In this document: in pieces, positions 13,606 to 26,315 of the stretch
Position numbering within the stretch: position 1 is the stretch's first letter
Layout of the letters: each line of letters opens with the position of its first letter
The notes under the pieces: generated by a model
The model's database searches: none
Seen by the model: the letters and a program-made list of their open reading frames with translations, nothing else
What the model was told of the DNA's origin: nothing
DNA from: Glandiceps talaboti
Taxonomy: Eukaryota > Hemichordata > Enteropneusta > Spengelidae
Direction of reading: 5' to 3'
DNA: 62,500 nt
NCBI RefSeq assembly: GCF_964340395.1
Contig: NC_135556.1
Location: forward strand, 6,425,001-6,487,500
Translations under genes and position numbers: made by a program

Positions 13606-15060
13606 GTGTTGGTCGTATACATTTACATATTTTGATCGAAAATACATGAATCATTGTAACCTTTCCTGTAAACTTAGATACTTCGTGGAACATCGTAAAT
13701 ATTATATAGGCATAATATGGTTGCCCTTTCCTTGCACTGTTCCATGTTTCAAATATTTTCTAATATTCAAATTGTACAACGACACTGATACATGGCAATG
13801 TCGATGGAAATCATTTCATAAATGCATTTTATTCGATGAGGTCTGGTTATCCCGAATCGAAGTGTATGGATATGTATACCACGAGACTTTGGGATTGAGA
13901 CTTTAGACTGGGCATGGAGGAGGTATAGGGAATCGAATATATTCCTAGCGGTAATCATGAGACGCGAAATTCCAAATTGGCGAGTTTGTACTTATTTTTT
14001 ATTTGCTCTGATCGGTCACATGCCTCAATGCCTCTCATCACCACAATCAAAATATTGACTGTACCGTTGTCCTCCGGCTATCAATCAAGTGCACACACTA
14101 CGGTTCCCGTTACGGATCAACACCATGAGTAGAGCGCCACCACGAAAATGATACACCGCTTTTGTTTTTATTTCGCTTCGGTTTAGTAACGTTGCTCACA
14201 GCAACTGTGAGGTCATCGTATATGGCAATAGGCAATAGGCAATCGACGGGTGACGCTCGACTATGCCATATCCTAATGCTTACAGACTGGAAAACCAGTT
14301 TATTTGTGAACGTCGTGGACATTTTTGACTAGCTAGTTTTTTGAAGTAATAAAACGTCTGAGTGGCCCGAGTACTTAGTAGACGCGATAAGGTCATAGCA
14401 TTTGTTATCAGTTCTTTTTTTTTCGTTAGTGTTTTGGAGGCGATCAGAACAACGCCCTCCCTCGACGATATTAGACGTCCATGTACTGACGTTTCTCAGT
14501 GATGACAGTTGACAAACTATTTGTGACAGATTATTCAAACACAATACAGACGTAGACATGGATTACTTTTCGATTCTAAACGTCGATTAAGATGACCATT
14601 CTGCGCATGGCATGCGAACTAATTTCCAGAAGTTGCAGTGAGGTGAACAGTATACTGTTATCAGCATCTATCACTGAAATGATTGCTTCTCAGCTTCATA
14701 GCTTTTGTAGTTTCTTTTGGCATAGCCACTATAAAAAGTATTGGGTATTATAAATAAGATACAACTCGAATGATCGTTTGTGATCATGTTAGAAAGAGCT
14801 GAAATGAGCAACTTGAACGTATTCACTTTTTTCAACATACTAGTTAGTAGTACATATGGTAGATTTTCGCATTTTAAAATGGTAAGTCTACGCTTTCAGA
14901 GTCTTAGTAGTCGATCGTGTTGGCTTCCGGCGACAAGGTCAAATTGTCATCGTCCATCAACGGTGTTATATATATATACCTACACTCGATTAATCCGGTA
15001 TGTTTGGTATGAACGTATCGATTTTTTTTAAAGGCCGAAGTGCTGCATAAGCACTGCCAC

Positions 15061-15173
15061 CTGAGACACAATCAACACTTGTCGTAGTTCAATCTGATTA
15101 AAATCCGATGTAGATGTCGACTAATGAACGATTAGCCGACATCTACATCGGATTTTTAACAGATTGGTCTCAG
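15061..15173. repeat. Near-perfect foldback (36-bp stem, 5-nt loop)
   Basis: The left arm 15090-15125 and right arm 15131-15166 are reverse complements apart from a few mismatches; the core is TCCGATGTAGATGTCG and CGACATCTACATCGGA. An outer pair CTGAGAC/GTCTCAG (15061-15067 and 15167-15173) extends the symmetry. Such structures occur as MITEs and as small-RNA precursors. Confidence 0.8.
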
Positions 15174-17046
15174 TTGCAACGAACTCGTAACCTTACAACA
15201 TGACTAAGATATTTCGATCGCATGACACGATTTTGTAATCGAGAAGAGGTGATGAAATATTTTAAAACTTGAATTAATAACAAACACCATTGTAGAATGC
15301 ATATGTTTGCGAGTCTTTGGTTGATCTTGGTGAGTTTTCTGCATAATCTACACTTATCGCGACTTTTTTTTCCATATATTACAGAGCCTCATCTTGAGTG
15401 TGGTTAAGTGTCGAGAACTTGAAGGTATTTATTGTCAGTTTGTGATGTGAGACCTCGTTTATTTGGCAGATATAACCCAAATATGGTTAAGTTTAACCTC
15501 TCCTTCTGCTATGTAAACTAAAACATTGATTTCTTGTCAAATTCGCAACTCTGTCAACTCTGATAAATGATTAAATTATCCACATCGAACTTTGTCCTGT
15601 AAATGTTGGAATTTATCAGTGTCTATATACGTGTATTATACAGGTACTAGCAGTGCCTTGTACCGTTCAAGTATCGCAAGTTCTAAGCACCTGTTAATCC
15701 TGACTTTTTATACGTGAAAATGTTTCTATGGTTACATTAGCTTGCTATAATTGTCAAAATTTAACCTTTGAAAGTCAAACAGTTAACACCCCCACAAACA
15801 GACGGAAGACATATACTCCAAAATTGTTAGCACTGTTGACAATTACCTGGTTACGGGCGTGACAGAGCAGGCTTTAAACAATTCTTTATCGATCCACTGT
15901 AGGCAGGTCAAAATCACGCCTTTTTATATACTACTAACAACGAACTAAATATGTAGATTGTGTTATTGTCACAGTGTAATACAGGTGTGATAAGTCAACA
16001 ATTGGCTGGAGAATATTTTCTGGTGGATTTCGTCGCTTTGTGTTTCTCATACTGTACATTTGCAGACATTTATATATATATATCAAAGTGAGTCTCGGTT
16101 GACTTGCTTCTTTAAAATTCTTAAAAAATTCCACAGTATACACAGTGAAGTTTTACGGATTACTTTAGGGCGCCTCGGTCCTGACTCATGTAAGGTATAC
16201 TTTACAAACACTACAAGATAATGACCCCGTTCGGAAGAATCAAAAGGTCGAGAAACAAAGAATATTCACTTGTATGAAAATTACGACCATTTGATAGACT
16301 AAGTAAACCATGAAAAGGATTACGAAATGTAAACCGACCGCGAATGTGAAAAGGCAGTAGACCGTAAATGGTTGTGCCTCGGGGCACTCTAAACATACCA
16401 CGGAGGAAATTAGACCATAAAATCGTGTTCTACGAGCAATTAGAAATTTAGAACCGCTCTAATGATATTATTCCGTGTAGCATAATGGATGACTTCAGGG
16501 GATTTTGTCAACACATACCAAAATTCTTTGTCGAGATTCTTTCAACCTTAAAATCGAGCACGATAGTCATCCGTCAGGAGGAACAACTAGTAGTTAGAGT
16601 ACACGTTGGACATAAGTTTATTTTTGGAGAGAAATCTTATTTACTGGTCGCTATATTTTTAAAGTTTCGGACGGTAAACATGGACCCAACTGTCTCCGAG
16701 AGTACAATGTCTTCCTTGTTGGGTGTCATGCCTAAAACGTGACGGAATCAACATTCAAATGTTGCACTGACTCAAACCGAATCGGCGTCTGCAATTTCAT
16801 AAATGTTTAGCTGTATCAACATTTAAACAAAGTAATTCACATATCCAATCTCATACTATAATGACTGTATGTAGTGTAGGGATTAACATATCCTTGAGTA
16901 TTACGTGTAATTCGCTACGAAGACCCTGACTGTGTTTTTATATAAACGTGAGTGTCAATTTTTACACATATAAATTATTAATTTTAATGTGGTTGAAAGA
17001 ATAGTAACATTGAAAATATGACTAAATGCAGGTGATTCAGTGACTG

Positions 17047-17226
17047 TAAGATACGTCGTGTCGTTCAGCCCTAGCCAGCTTTCTGAGGCGGCATAACATG
17101 ACGTATCTTAGACTAGGGGAAAATGATGCCCAATTGTAGACATTTCTACCTCCTTTCCCTTATGTGAACAATAAACACATACGGGAAAAGGATATATGTG
17201 GGAATGTCTAAAATTGGACATCTGCA
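17047..17226. repeat. Two consecutive foldbacks
   Basis: TAAGATACGTCGTGT (17047-17061) pairs with ACATGACGTATCTTA (17096-17110). Directly after it, an imperfect inverted repeat of about 42 bp (17125-17166 with 17176-17223) has a short AT loop. Confidence 0.65.
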
Positions 17227-20108
17227 AGTCTGATCATGTGTATGGAATGGGAATATGAGAATGGGTGTAGGACGTATGTATGGAGTATGGGATTCCTTCT
17301 TTGGGGGGAAAAATCATCAAAATGAATCAACAATATTACGGAGTGAACAAATAAGCAAGAAAAACAAAAGATTTTAAAAAATAATGTAGATTGTTTGTTT
17401 CTATGGCAAATTTGACAAAGACTGTGTATTCCACTTTTATAAATACTGGAACTTGTTTATCTCGGAATGGGTTACTGGTATCGGTGATTGAGTTACTGCA
17501 ACAACGACTCTAACTTGAAAAGACACAAAGGATATACTATAGTATATCGACCTTAACGACAGGTGTAACCAAACCCTCATGAATGTTTGGACACTAACTA
17601 TTACTAAATGGAAGGCAATTGTGTACTCGTAAGAACAAAACTTAACTAATTACCTGTAATTTGAAGTAAAAAATTGAGTCTGCTGGACTAATATGAACCT
17701 TATATTCGTCTGTTGCGTTGTGATGTTTAACAGACACAGGGTCGCCTCGGTTATTACGAATTGTGCCTCGAGCAAACCAGTCACATTACATTAGTGACTG
17801 CCTCATTCCTAAGATGTCGGACTCGGTTCAAGTACTGCGCCAATATTTCATACAGTTCCTTCACTCCAAATTCATGCCCTTGGCTAAAATCATTGGTCAA
17901 CTTTATTGACTCCAAGTCCACCAGATAATCGATTGATCGAACCTTGGTTGCCAGTTGATAAGATGTCCAAAATCACACATGTACGGCAACTCACAAATGT
18001 GGCTGTATGGACGTATGTGTGTTTGTTTGTTGAATTCCGACACGGGATTTCCGTAACCGTGGCATACAGTTGTAGGTACCACCACAGTCAGGTCGTACAC
18101 GCTCTTCGGGAGTCCGATCGAATTCGTTAACAAAAGCAACGTAGATATTTCACGGTTGTGAAGTTACTGACGTAAGGTGCTTTTTAAACGTCGTATTTAC
18201 GGTATTGTAAGGTAACTGAGACACCTACGATAAAGTTACATCAACACAAACACGGTTGGTAAGGAACAATAGCGTTGTATTGTCCCCCCTTCAATCGCCT
18301 TGCTCAGGTCTCCGTGACGGTTTGGGATGTTTTCTTAACAATGAAATTTCATCACCAGTAAACACATCGAAAAGTAGAACGAACTGTTCATGTTCAAGAT
18401 GGATAGGTAGAAAATTATTTTGAAGTGGATTTAGTTTCTGTTATGTTTATCGCCGTGTCTGACGTGGACTTTCACCGAGGGGCACCATTGGTCATGCATG
18501 TACTATCTGATTTCGGTAAAACGACCAGCGTGAGACATGTTTCAACAAACCCAACTGAGAGTGCTTTTTCTAACTTTGGCATATCATGAGACATTTTATC
18601 ATTAAACCGAACTCGACAACTGGGTTCAATAGTTCATAGTACAGTAGTCAGCTGATGGACCTCTCAGAGTATGCATCAAAATTAACAAAATTGATACTGG
18701 AGAAAGTACGAATTTAAAGTCTGTTGCTATCACCCCACCCCAACCCCCCCCCCCCACACCTCACCCCATCCCATCCACCCAAAGATACAAATACCACAAA
18801 CAACAGTGACCCGTCCATTGTCTATGCGAGTACATAACAGGTGTTCATCTCACCTGGACACAGAAGAGCGCCCGCAACATGAAGATTGAAAAACTCGGGT
18901 TCTGCATTGGTGAATGATTAATATTGGTTTTAGTAAAATTACTCCACAGATACGTGCTACATGCGAGGATGAAATCGTCATTGATTCGCGATTAAAATCG
19001 ATAAAACTTCTTGTGTTCAAGTAGGTAGCATACACAGTACTTCTGAGATAATTGTTACTATATAATATTATGTACTTGCGGTATAGAATCGGAGAGACTT
19101 GTGTTATATTTCAAGACATTGGCAATATAAAACCGTGACCGTAAAATGAAAGCTGCAAGCTGCATAGATATTTCCCACAGTCGTACTGTGGAGTTCCTGT
19201 GAATGGGAACATGAGGGAAATGAGTGGGCAATTCAACTTGGCCAACCTTCCTGAAGGTGTATTCGTCTTCCGATTTCTATTCCCTTTAAAGTCACGCTTC
19301 ATCGATATAGTTCATTGATACACAACACAAATCTTCATATTGTAGGTAAGAGTAATATAGCACTTAATCATCACGTGACGTAAACCGCGAATAATTGACA
19401 GAAAAGGACAATTTTCAGTACAGTATGTGACCTAATTATGCGATTGGGAACTTGAGTGACATCTTGCACAAGACAAAGGTCACCTTTAAAGAAAGGTCAA
19501 GGTTAAATAGGAAATATCGATTTATTTCCCCTCTTTTTTACTGGTATTACTGAAATGCAACTACCTCTGGTAGTTCGAGTTACTGAGTGCATTATTCTCC
19601 GTAGAAATCATTGGCTGTATCTCCATCAAAGAGATTTGGTTAACAAGAACTACTTCTGTCATGAATATTCAGTCCGTCGAACAGAACAACCGGTCATTAA
19701 AAGTGACACGTGCACATATAGGCGTGACGTAACTTTTATAAAGTAACTTTTAACCTTCACTCTAACTCTGCCGCCGCAAGCACAACAACAAACGGGTAAA
19801 CATTCACACTATAAACTCTGGTGTAGGATATGGTATATAAAAGTAGAAGTCATAGAATAGAATAGAATGGGGGCGCGCGACGTGACCCGTAATGCAATCA
19901 GGCCGAAGTTAGCTGCGTTCCAACAGCCGATATCACACTACACCAACGTACTTTCAACAATGTCACTTTCAATTAACAATGCATAGAGGAAAAACACATG
20001 CTGAAAATGTGAAATATATACTTATTTAATGTACTCCATTTCAATTTTAAATGTCCATTTCATTTTAACCACATGTTTACACATTGACAAAGAACGACTT
20101 TTGGTCAT

Positions 20109-20462
20109 CAGTGACGCTTCAGCCTCCATCTATATGATAGTAGCGTCACTGTATAACATGACCACAGTCGTCCCTCTATCAACACCGTGACATAACGCAA
20201 GGATGTCGTGCTTTACTTGTAACCTATGGCTAGATGTTGTAGGTTGACGTTTAAGCCGTTTGTACGTATCATGGCAGCCGAGCGAACACAATCGTAGCTC
20301 TTTGTGTTATAGCTATTACGACTAGGAAATATACATTTTATTCTAATTATACGTAATTCCTTAGATGAAATATGTTACCGTGTCGATTACACTTTGTATA
20401 ATGGTCACGTCCTGAAAGTCACCCTTTCAAGGTCGAGTACCTAGACGTGACCATGACATTAT
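20109..20462. repeat. Two short inverted repeats
   Basis: CAGTGACGCT (20109-20118) pairs perfectly with AGCGTCACTG (20142-20151). ATAATGGTCACGTC (20398-20411) pairs with GACGTGACCAT...ATTAT (20444-20462) with a bulge. Confidence 0.55.
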
Positions 20463-21265
20463 CCGCCTTGGAAAATAAACCCTGTGATAATATTGTTGTT
20501 CGTTAGTCTGTGTAGTTTTCTCGACATTCGATACTATTTACTTTCAGTTGGACGGTTTAGTTGGTACAGAAAAAACAAACTATCAAGTTCCACATTGTTG
20601 TGAACAAAATCTTGGTTGAAGGCTGTATTTTTTCGAACAATATAAATCTAGTTTGTGTACAGGATATATGCATATCATTAGATATAGCTACAGTGTTACT
20701 TACTTGTTTATTTACAATCCTCACAAAAGTGACCTGTGTTCCTTGCAATGTAACCATGGTAACCGTTCACATAGAAATGTCACATCACTTTATATCGGAC
20801 ATACTGTGTCAGCGCATTCAAATTACACAATACACTTGCTTTTGCCAAACAAGGAATTTGAGGGGTTGATTAAAAAATCCCGATAAATTACTGTAATGAA
20901 ATGTGTGCATATACCATCTTAACTAAACCAGTACACCGGCAATCTTCTCTACTTGGCCTACATACCGCCCTCATCGACGAGAAATCATACGCTGTCGTTT
21001 TCCACAAATACATACATCTAGATCTGTTAGTAGTAGTATTCCGTTTAAGTTTATTTACCGCATGCAGCCACGGTACACTTTCGCTCAAACGCACTAAATT
21101 ATGGCAGCTCATGTAAGAGAACCTGAAAATTATTGAGCTTTGTTTTAAAGTTTTCTTTTTGTTTGAATTCTCAATGTTTTTAATTTGTTTCCTTATAAAC
21201 TGCAATCACTCCTTCCATCAAAGTACATTGTATGACCATCAGTTATCACATATCATCATCATCAT

Positions 21266-21332
21266 CATGGTTTGTTTGTATTGTTTGTTTGTTTGTTTGT
21301 TTGTTTGTTTGTTTGTTTGTTTGTTTGTTTGC
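21266..21332. repeat. (GTTT)n microsatellite
   Basis: About a dozen GTTT units follow a short (ATC)n stretch. Confidence 0.9.
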
Positions 21333-21470
21333 ATTGCATTGTGTTCACATACTTCTGCATGAAATCTCACACCACTGCAAACAATCTTGTGGTCTGAGAT
21401 GAAATTTCTCTTTTAGGGTCTGCAGTATGTTTGTGTCTTTTCGCTATATACGTATCATTGTTTATTTGTC

Positions 21471-21498
21471 CATAGACCCTCCACGTGTAGGGTCTATG
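21471..21498. repeat. Perfect 10-bp hairpin
   Basis: CATAGACCCT and AGGGTCTATG are separated by 8 nt (CCACGTGT, which contains an E-box CACGTG). Confidence 0.6.
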
Positions 21499-21824
21499 AT
21501 ATGTCTGTCCATTCTATGACGTTTCTCTGTTGACTTTTAGAGTTCGCCAGCGACCTTGTGTCCACGTTGCCGAACTGCTGTCGTCGGTGTCTACACATGC
21601 GCATATATCTCTGTGCACGCGAAACAATTTGCCGTTTCACTTAAAAAACTGATTGTAGGGAACGCCCAATATTACTCCGCTAGGGAGGGCGATGTTTACT
21701 ATTATCATGATTATATTTTATTGTATGCGCGCGTTCTGTATGTGCATTGTACATGCTGGCTATTTTTAGGAATACGACAAAATATAGTCTACATCTGAAT
21801 ACAGACTAACTCACTCACTCGCGC

Positions 21825-21982
<158 letters not shown>

Positions 21983-22015
21983 CATGAACGTGTAACCTTA
22001 CACTACCTAACTTAC

Positions 22016-23356
22016 CAGTCTTTGTTCCATTAGCTTTTCAAAGTCATACACCGTGAACCTCAACCTTCTGGATGACGACGTGCCCCTAACGCTGATGCTG
22101 TGTCTTCTAGCCGATGCCGATCCAGGCAAGTCCGTCGTTCCTTCTGACATCGGAAGTCTGAATATCGATATTGATGACCTTCTGCTGGTGCTTGTAACAC
22201 TCCGACCGTCATCACTGACAACAGAAGACCTTCGTGACATGTACCCAACCGAGCTACGCCTTCTTGACAACTCTCTAGTCGGTTTTTCAATCAGCGGGGT
22301 AGATTTTACATCCATCTGTTTTTCGGTCACTAGTTGTTCTTCAGATCGCAGCTCGGTTCTTTTGTTCTCGGTTGTCACATCCTCCTTTATAAACTTAGTA
22401 GAAACTAGTCTATCATCTTGCCTTGCAGATGCATATTCATTACTTTTTGCATGTGATCTGAAAGAGTCTATGTCTGCGATGGCCTTTGCGAGGTATTTTC
22501 TTTGACCTGCTCTGCTTTTAGAAGCCCCTGAAATTTTCTCCCAGGAGTGCCGAAGCAAAGTTCCCTTGCCTCCAACAGAAAGGTTGATTTTGCAAGCCGA
22601 GGTGTAGATATCTGAGTCGCTTTTGCACCTGCGTAATGTGGAGATCTGATGGGTACTCGAGAAGTCGTTTGACAATTTCATTTTCCGGGTGATGTTTGGA
22701 GATGAGAGAGCAGAGTTTGGCTTTTCTCCTCTTTGGTTGGTAGGTGATCCTATAGGGCTATCATATCTTTGCCTTAGAATTTGCAGGGATCTGTTTGCAG
22801 ACTGAGGATTTGGGGATATTTGAAACCTCGGGGTGGTTACAGTATTAACTCTGAGGCAAGATTTGATGGGATATGGTGTCGAACATCGACTTGTGCCATG
22901 TTTCCTTTCTCGGCCACTCCGTCCCGACTGTTTCCGACTCGGAACACGTTGAAAACGCACTTTCTGTTCGGATGTCAACACTATTGAAGATGGGAAGGGA
23001 AATTCTATGTCAGGGTCAAGTCCGAGTCGCAGGAGTCTGTCTCTTCTATCCTCATCCACTGCAGGATTATCATCACGATCGGTGTTGATATGAGTGGTGG
23101 CAACTTTTCTGATCTTTGGGACTGGCCTTGGGGGTGGGCTCTCAATATCGGCCTTTTCTGTAATACTTTCAACCCGGCTTTCAATCTCCTCTTTTCCCTT
23201 GGCTTCTTCCTGGGCCTGAAGCTTTGAGACGAGTAGAATGGCATCTGTAGCACCTTGGTAGTTCTCCGGGCGTCCATATTCCTCAAAGACTTTGGCGTCG
23301 ATTATAGGCTGATAAAAATTCTCAGATACCGAACTCCTTCGACGAATGCCAGACAT
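22016..23356 (-). CDS. Large Ser/Arg-rich N-terminal exon with kinase A-type sites (447 codons)
   Basis: The reading frame runs from ATG at 23356 to a perfect gtaagt donor at 22015, phase 0. An in-frame TGA lies 12 codons before this Met, and a good acceptor (tatatccacag) at 23458 marks the exon start, so this Met is the likely first codon. The protein is almost entirely predicted disordered: Pro-rich near residue 75, then Ser- and Arg-rich. Five R-R-x-S-hydrophobic sites are visible, with Ser at about residues 9, 369, 378, 395 and 420. The only folded-looking parts are an N-terminal stretch (residues 14-50, [11 protein letters not shown]) and the end, [14 protein letters not shown]. It is not a known domain. 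Downstream exons on the same strand encode the CNB domain, so this is probably its N-terminus. Confidence 0.6.
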
Positions 23357-23457
23357 GTTGATATCGAAGTCAGCCTGGCTACATTGGTGTCAGAAAACCC
23401 CAAGTGGTGGACATTCCAAGTTGTTTCATTGGTCTCATACGTAAATTAGTATTCAAT
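23357..23457 (-). promoter_or_regulatory. 5' untranslated part of the large exon, with an upstream ORF
   Basis: An acceptor with a T-run and ...tatatccacag ends at 23458, so the exon begins at 23457 with 101 nt of leader. The leader contains a 19-codon upstream ORF (23438 down to 23379) with four in-frame ATGs and a TAG stop 22 nt before the main ATG. Such an upstream ORF could dampen translation of the main frame; that is inference. Confidence 0.45.
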
Positions 23458-25549
23458 CTGTGGATATAAAAAAATGGCAGATGTTACACCTAGCCACGGA
23501 AAGACAATATGTAAAGTTAGAATAATGTACATTTGGAGTATCTATATCCTTAACTAAGCCCGTAATTGAGTACTGTTCGTACTGATCAGATATACTAGAC
23601 GTATTTTTTGAATACTGCAGCCGGATGACTCAAAATCAATATAGAGAAATATTTCCCAATGATTACGTTGGCATATATCCACATGACATAAACAAACATC
23701 ATAGTTTTACACCACACGCAAACCAAGTTGAACACATTCAAACACAACAATATGGGATACCGTGGTCATACATCACGATAACTCACTTGTACTGCAATTA
23801 TATACTTGAAATATGAGTCAAAACGTTCAAAATCGTAAGTACTCTTCCCGATTGTTCATTAATTATACCTGCGCAGGTGTAATTATTATCACCACAGTAT
23901 TTTTTTTCTTCATTCAGCCGTAAACTACTTGTGACCTAAATGTTGTGTCATTTTTCGCCTTCTAAGTGACAAGACTCCCTAAGTCATTCATATTTTCCTA
24001 GACAGACACGTCCGAATAACAATTCAAAAAGTTAGAACTTCCATTTTATTCAGCCCTTGTACAATAATCAATCTAGGAAATATATACTTTCGATAACAAT
24101 AACCATTGGTTGAGTTGTTAGAAAGTTCAAGGTTACGAGGTAAATATTGGAATGATATTTTGACAGTCGGATTAAAACCAAAAGTTCAATGTAAATGGAA
24201 GTTTAGAATGACATGCAACATATATCATTATTGAATGTTGTGACACTGCCTCAACATACTGATAGGTGACACATTTACAGATTTTAAACATTACAACTTA
24301 ATTCCATGACTAAGTCATGTATCTATGTATCTATTGGCCCTGAACTCGAGGCACCGTATAAGCTTACTGCATGTATGTGCATTGCCACTTTGAAATTTAA
24401 ACTTGTTTTCAGGTGAACGTTTTTACTGATATTGAATCCATGTTGATTCCCTATTGTGTTTAAATATTCGGTATTTATTCGTTGTGATGGATTATGTGGT
24501 CATGACCTAACCAAACAGTGGACTTCGAATCAGTTTATTGTTCAGTATCAACTCCATAAATATACCTCAAAGTGACATATAATGTTACCAAATTGAACTA
24601 CCTTCATTTTATAAAGTATTTGTTTCCTCTCAGACTAGAACTCTTTCAGGGAAGTTCATGGTTTTTGAATGAAATATGTTATTTTGGTCGTTTACCTCAC
24701 AAGAAGGTACTTTAAAATTGGAATATCACGAGTAAATATGAACAAAAGTAAAAACACTTTTTACTAGTATTGAAAGAATGAAAACTGTATATCCTGCGAG
24801 ATATTGTAGATCATTGCATCATATTTGAACAAAACTGTCCTTTAAGGCTTTCATTTACAACGCTCTATTAAATTACCGGATGGTTTTTCACTAAGTACCT
24901 GATGTCTTTCATTCTCTCAATTTTCAAGCATTTACTACACTTATAACCTTTACGCATGAATACGCCAAACAGAAGCGTAAAGAAGTCACCAGCTAGATGA
25001 ACGATAAACTCTGTTAGCAGGTTGGGATATCATAGTTTCATCAATACTAAATTAAGCGCAATACGTTTGTTCGCATGCTCCTAATGAAATCATACCTGGT
25101 GGCTGGATTCACCAGGACGTCAGTGGATATAGCCAGACAGCACACTATACAACATACAATAATAATTTGTTGTCATGGTTACTGAATAATGTAGTCATTG
25201 ATTAAACTTTTTCTCGCCAAAAAAAAGGTCGCCTTAATGTGGCGTGTCGATTAAACTATCTTCACTACTGCGAAGGGTCAGAAAAGATTTACAAAAGACA
25301 AATGTACAGATAAAGAGAAACACAAATTAGGGAAATGGGAACATGAACATCTTACCGAGATCCATAGAAACAAGTATTTAGGATTATTATATGTCGATTT
25401 GTTACCTGCAATGTCCTGTGTTATGACAGTGGTGATTTAAAGCCAGGTTCATTGATATTGACTTTGAAATGTTAAAAGTTCAAATCAAATAGAACATTCA
25501 CAACTCACCCGCTCCCACCCCTCACACATACACATACACATTACCGTTA

Positions 25550-25930
25550 CATTGCAATGGCAGTCAGTTGACTTAAAACGAAACGTCGTCTGACTCAACT
25601 AAAATCTTACTTACATTGCAACATTTTGTCGTCTGGTTTGACGAATCAACACACTATATGCCAACTAGTATCTTCTCATCATTTAGCGTAACAAATCTCT
25701 AACACACATTGATAAATTTTCTCGACGTGAGCTACCGTTATCTTAGCACATTGTCGCCAAACCACCATACATTGTACACAACGTATACTTTGGCATGTCA
25801 ATGTACTGAAATGGAACAAGTGTACACGCACATTTCAATTTTTGTCTTGGCAGACGATAAGATGTAGCAATGTTTAGTAAAATGTTGGTTGAACTAGAAA
25901 ATAAAATGTAGCAATGTTGGTAAGATTTTT
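25550..25930. mobile_element. Foldback (MITE-like) element, copy 1
   Basis: Both ends carry inverted copies of an approximately 43-bp unit with consensus ATTGCTACATTTTATCGTCT followed by GACTnGACAAA. Two units can be read at the left end and two at the right, in opposite orientation. No coding capacity is visible. Confidence 0.65.
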
Positions 25931-26087
25931 TTTTTATCGAAGCAGGTGATAAATTCCTTCCATTGTATACTACATAGTCTAGTTTCTACACATTATCGTT
26001 ACTACATTACAATATATTGACGGACAAAACCAAACAATCAGCTTATAATATTTGTTTGTATAGTGAAAGTTTGATGCATGGGAAAAT

Positions 26088-26315
26088 ACTGTACTGTAGT
26101 GTACTGTACTGTAGTGTACTGTAGTGTAGTGTACTGTACTATACTGTACTGTACTGTACTGCACTGTACTGTACTGTACTGTACTGTACTGTACTTGTAC
26201 TTGTACTGTTCCTGACTGTACTGTACTGTACTGCACTGCACTGTACTGCACTGTTCCTGACTGTATTGTACTGTACTGTACTGTACTGTACTGTACTGTA
26301 CTGTACTGTACTGTA
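26088..26315. repeat. (CTGTA)n pentanucleotide minisatellite
   Basis: About 45 units of ACTGT with interruptions; TGTTCCTGACTGTA occurs twice. GTAC occurs in most units, so the tract is locally self-complementary. Confidence 0.92.

Noticed and set aside
13374-13693. Frames coding poly-Asp, poly-His, poly-Ser, poly-Ile
   Set aside because: All frames of a trinucleotide repeat are open; no flanking domain supports a gene.
18855-18903. 48-nt minus-strand stretch with acceptor (caatgcag) and donor (CCAG|GTGAGA)
   Set aside because: It is phase compatible with the exons at 22016 and 11602, but the encoded N-P-S-F-S-I-F-M-L-R-A-L-F-C-V-Q has no support from family knowledge. Transcript data would decide.
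22053-22505. 150-residue plus-strand frame
   Set aside because: It is antisense to the large minus-strand exon, which has an exact donor, an acceptor and a coherent Ser/Arg-rich composition.
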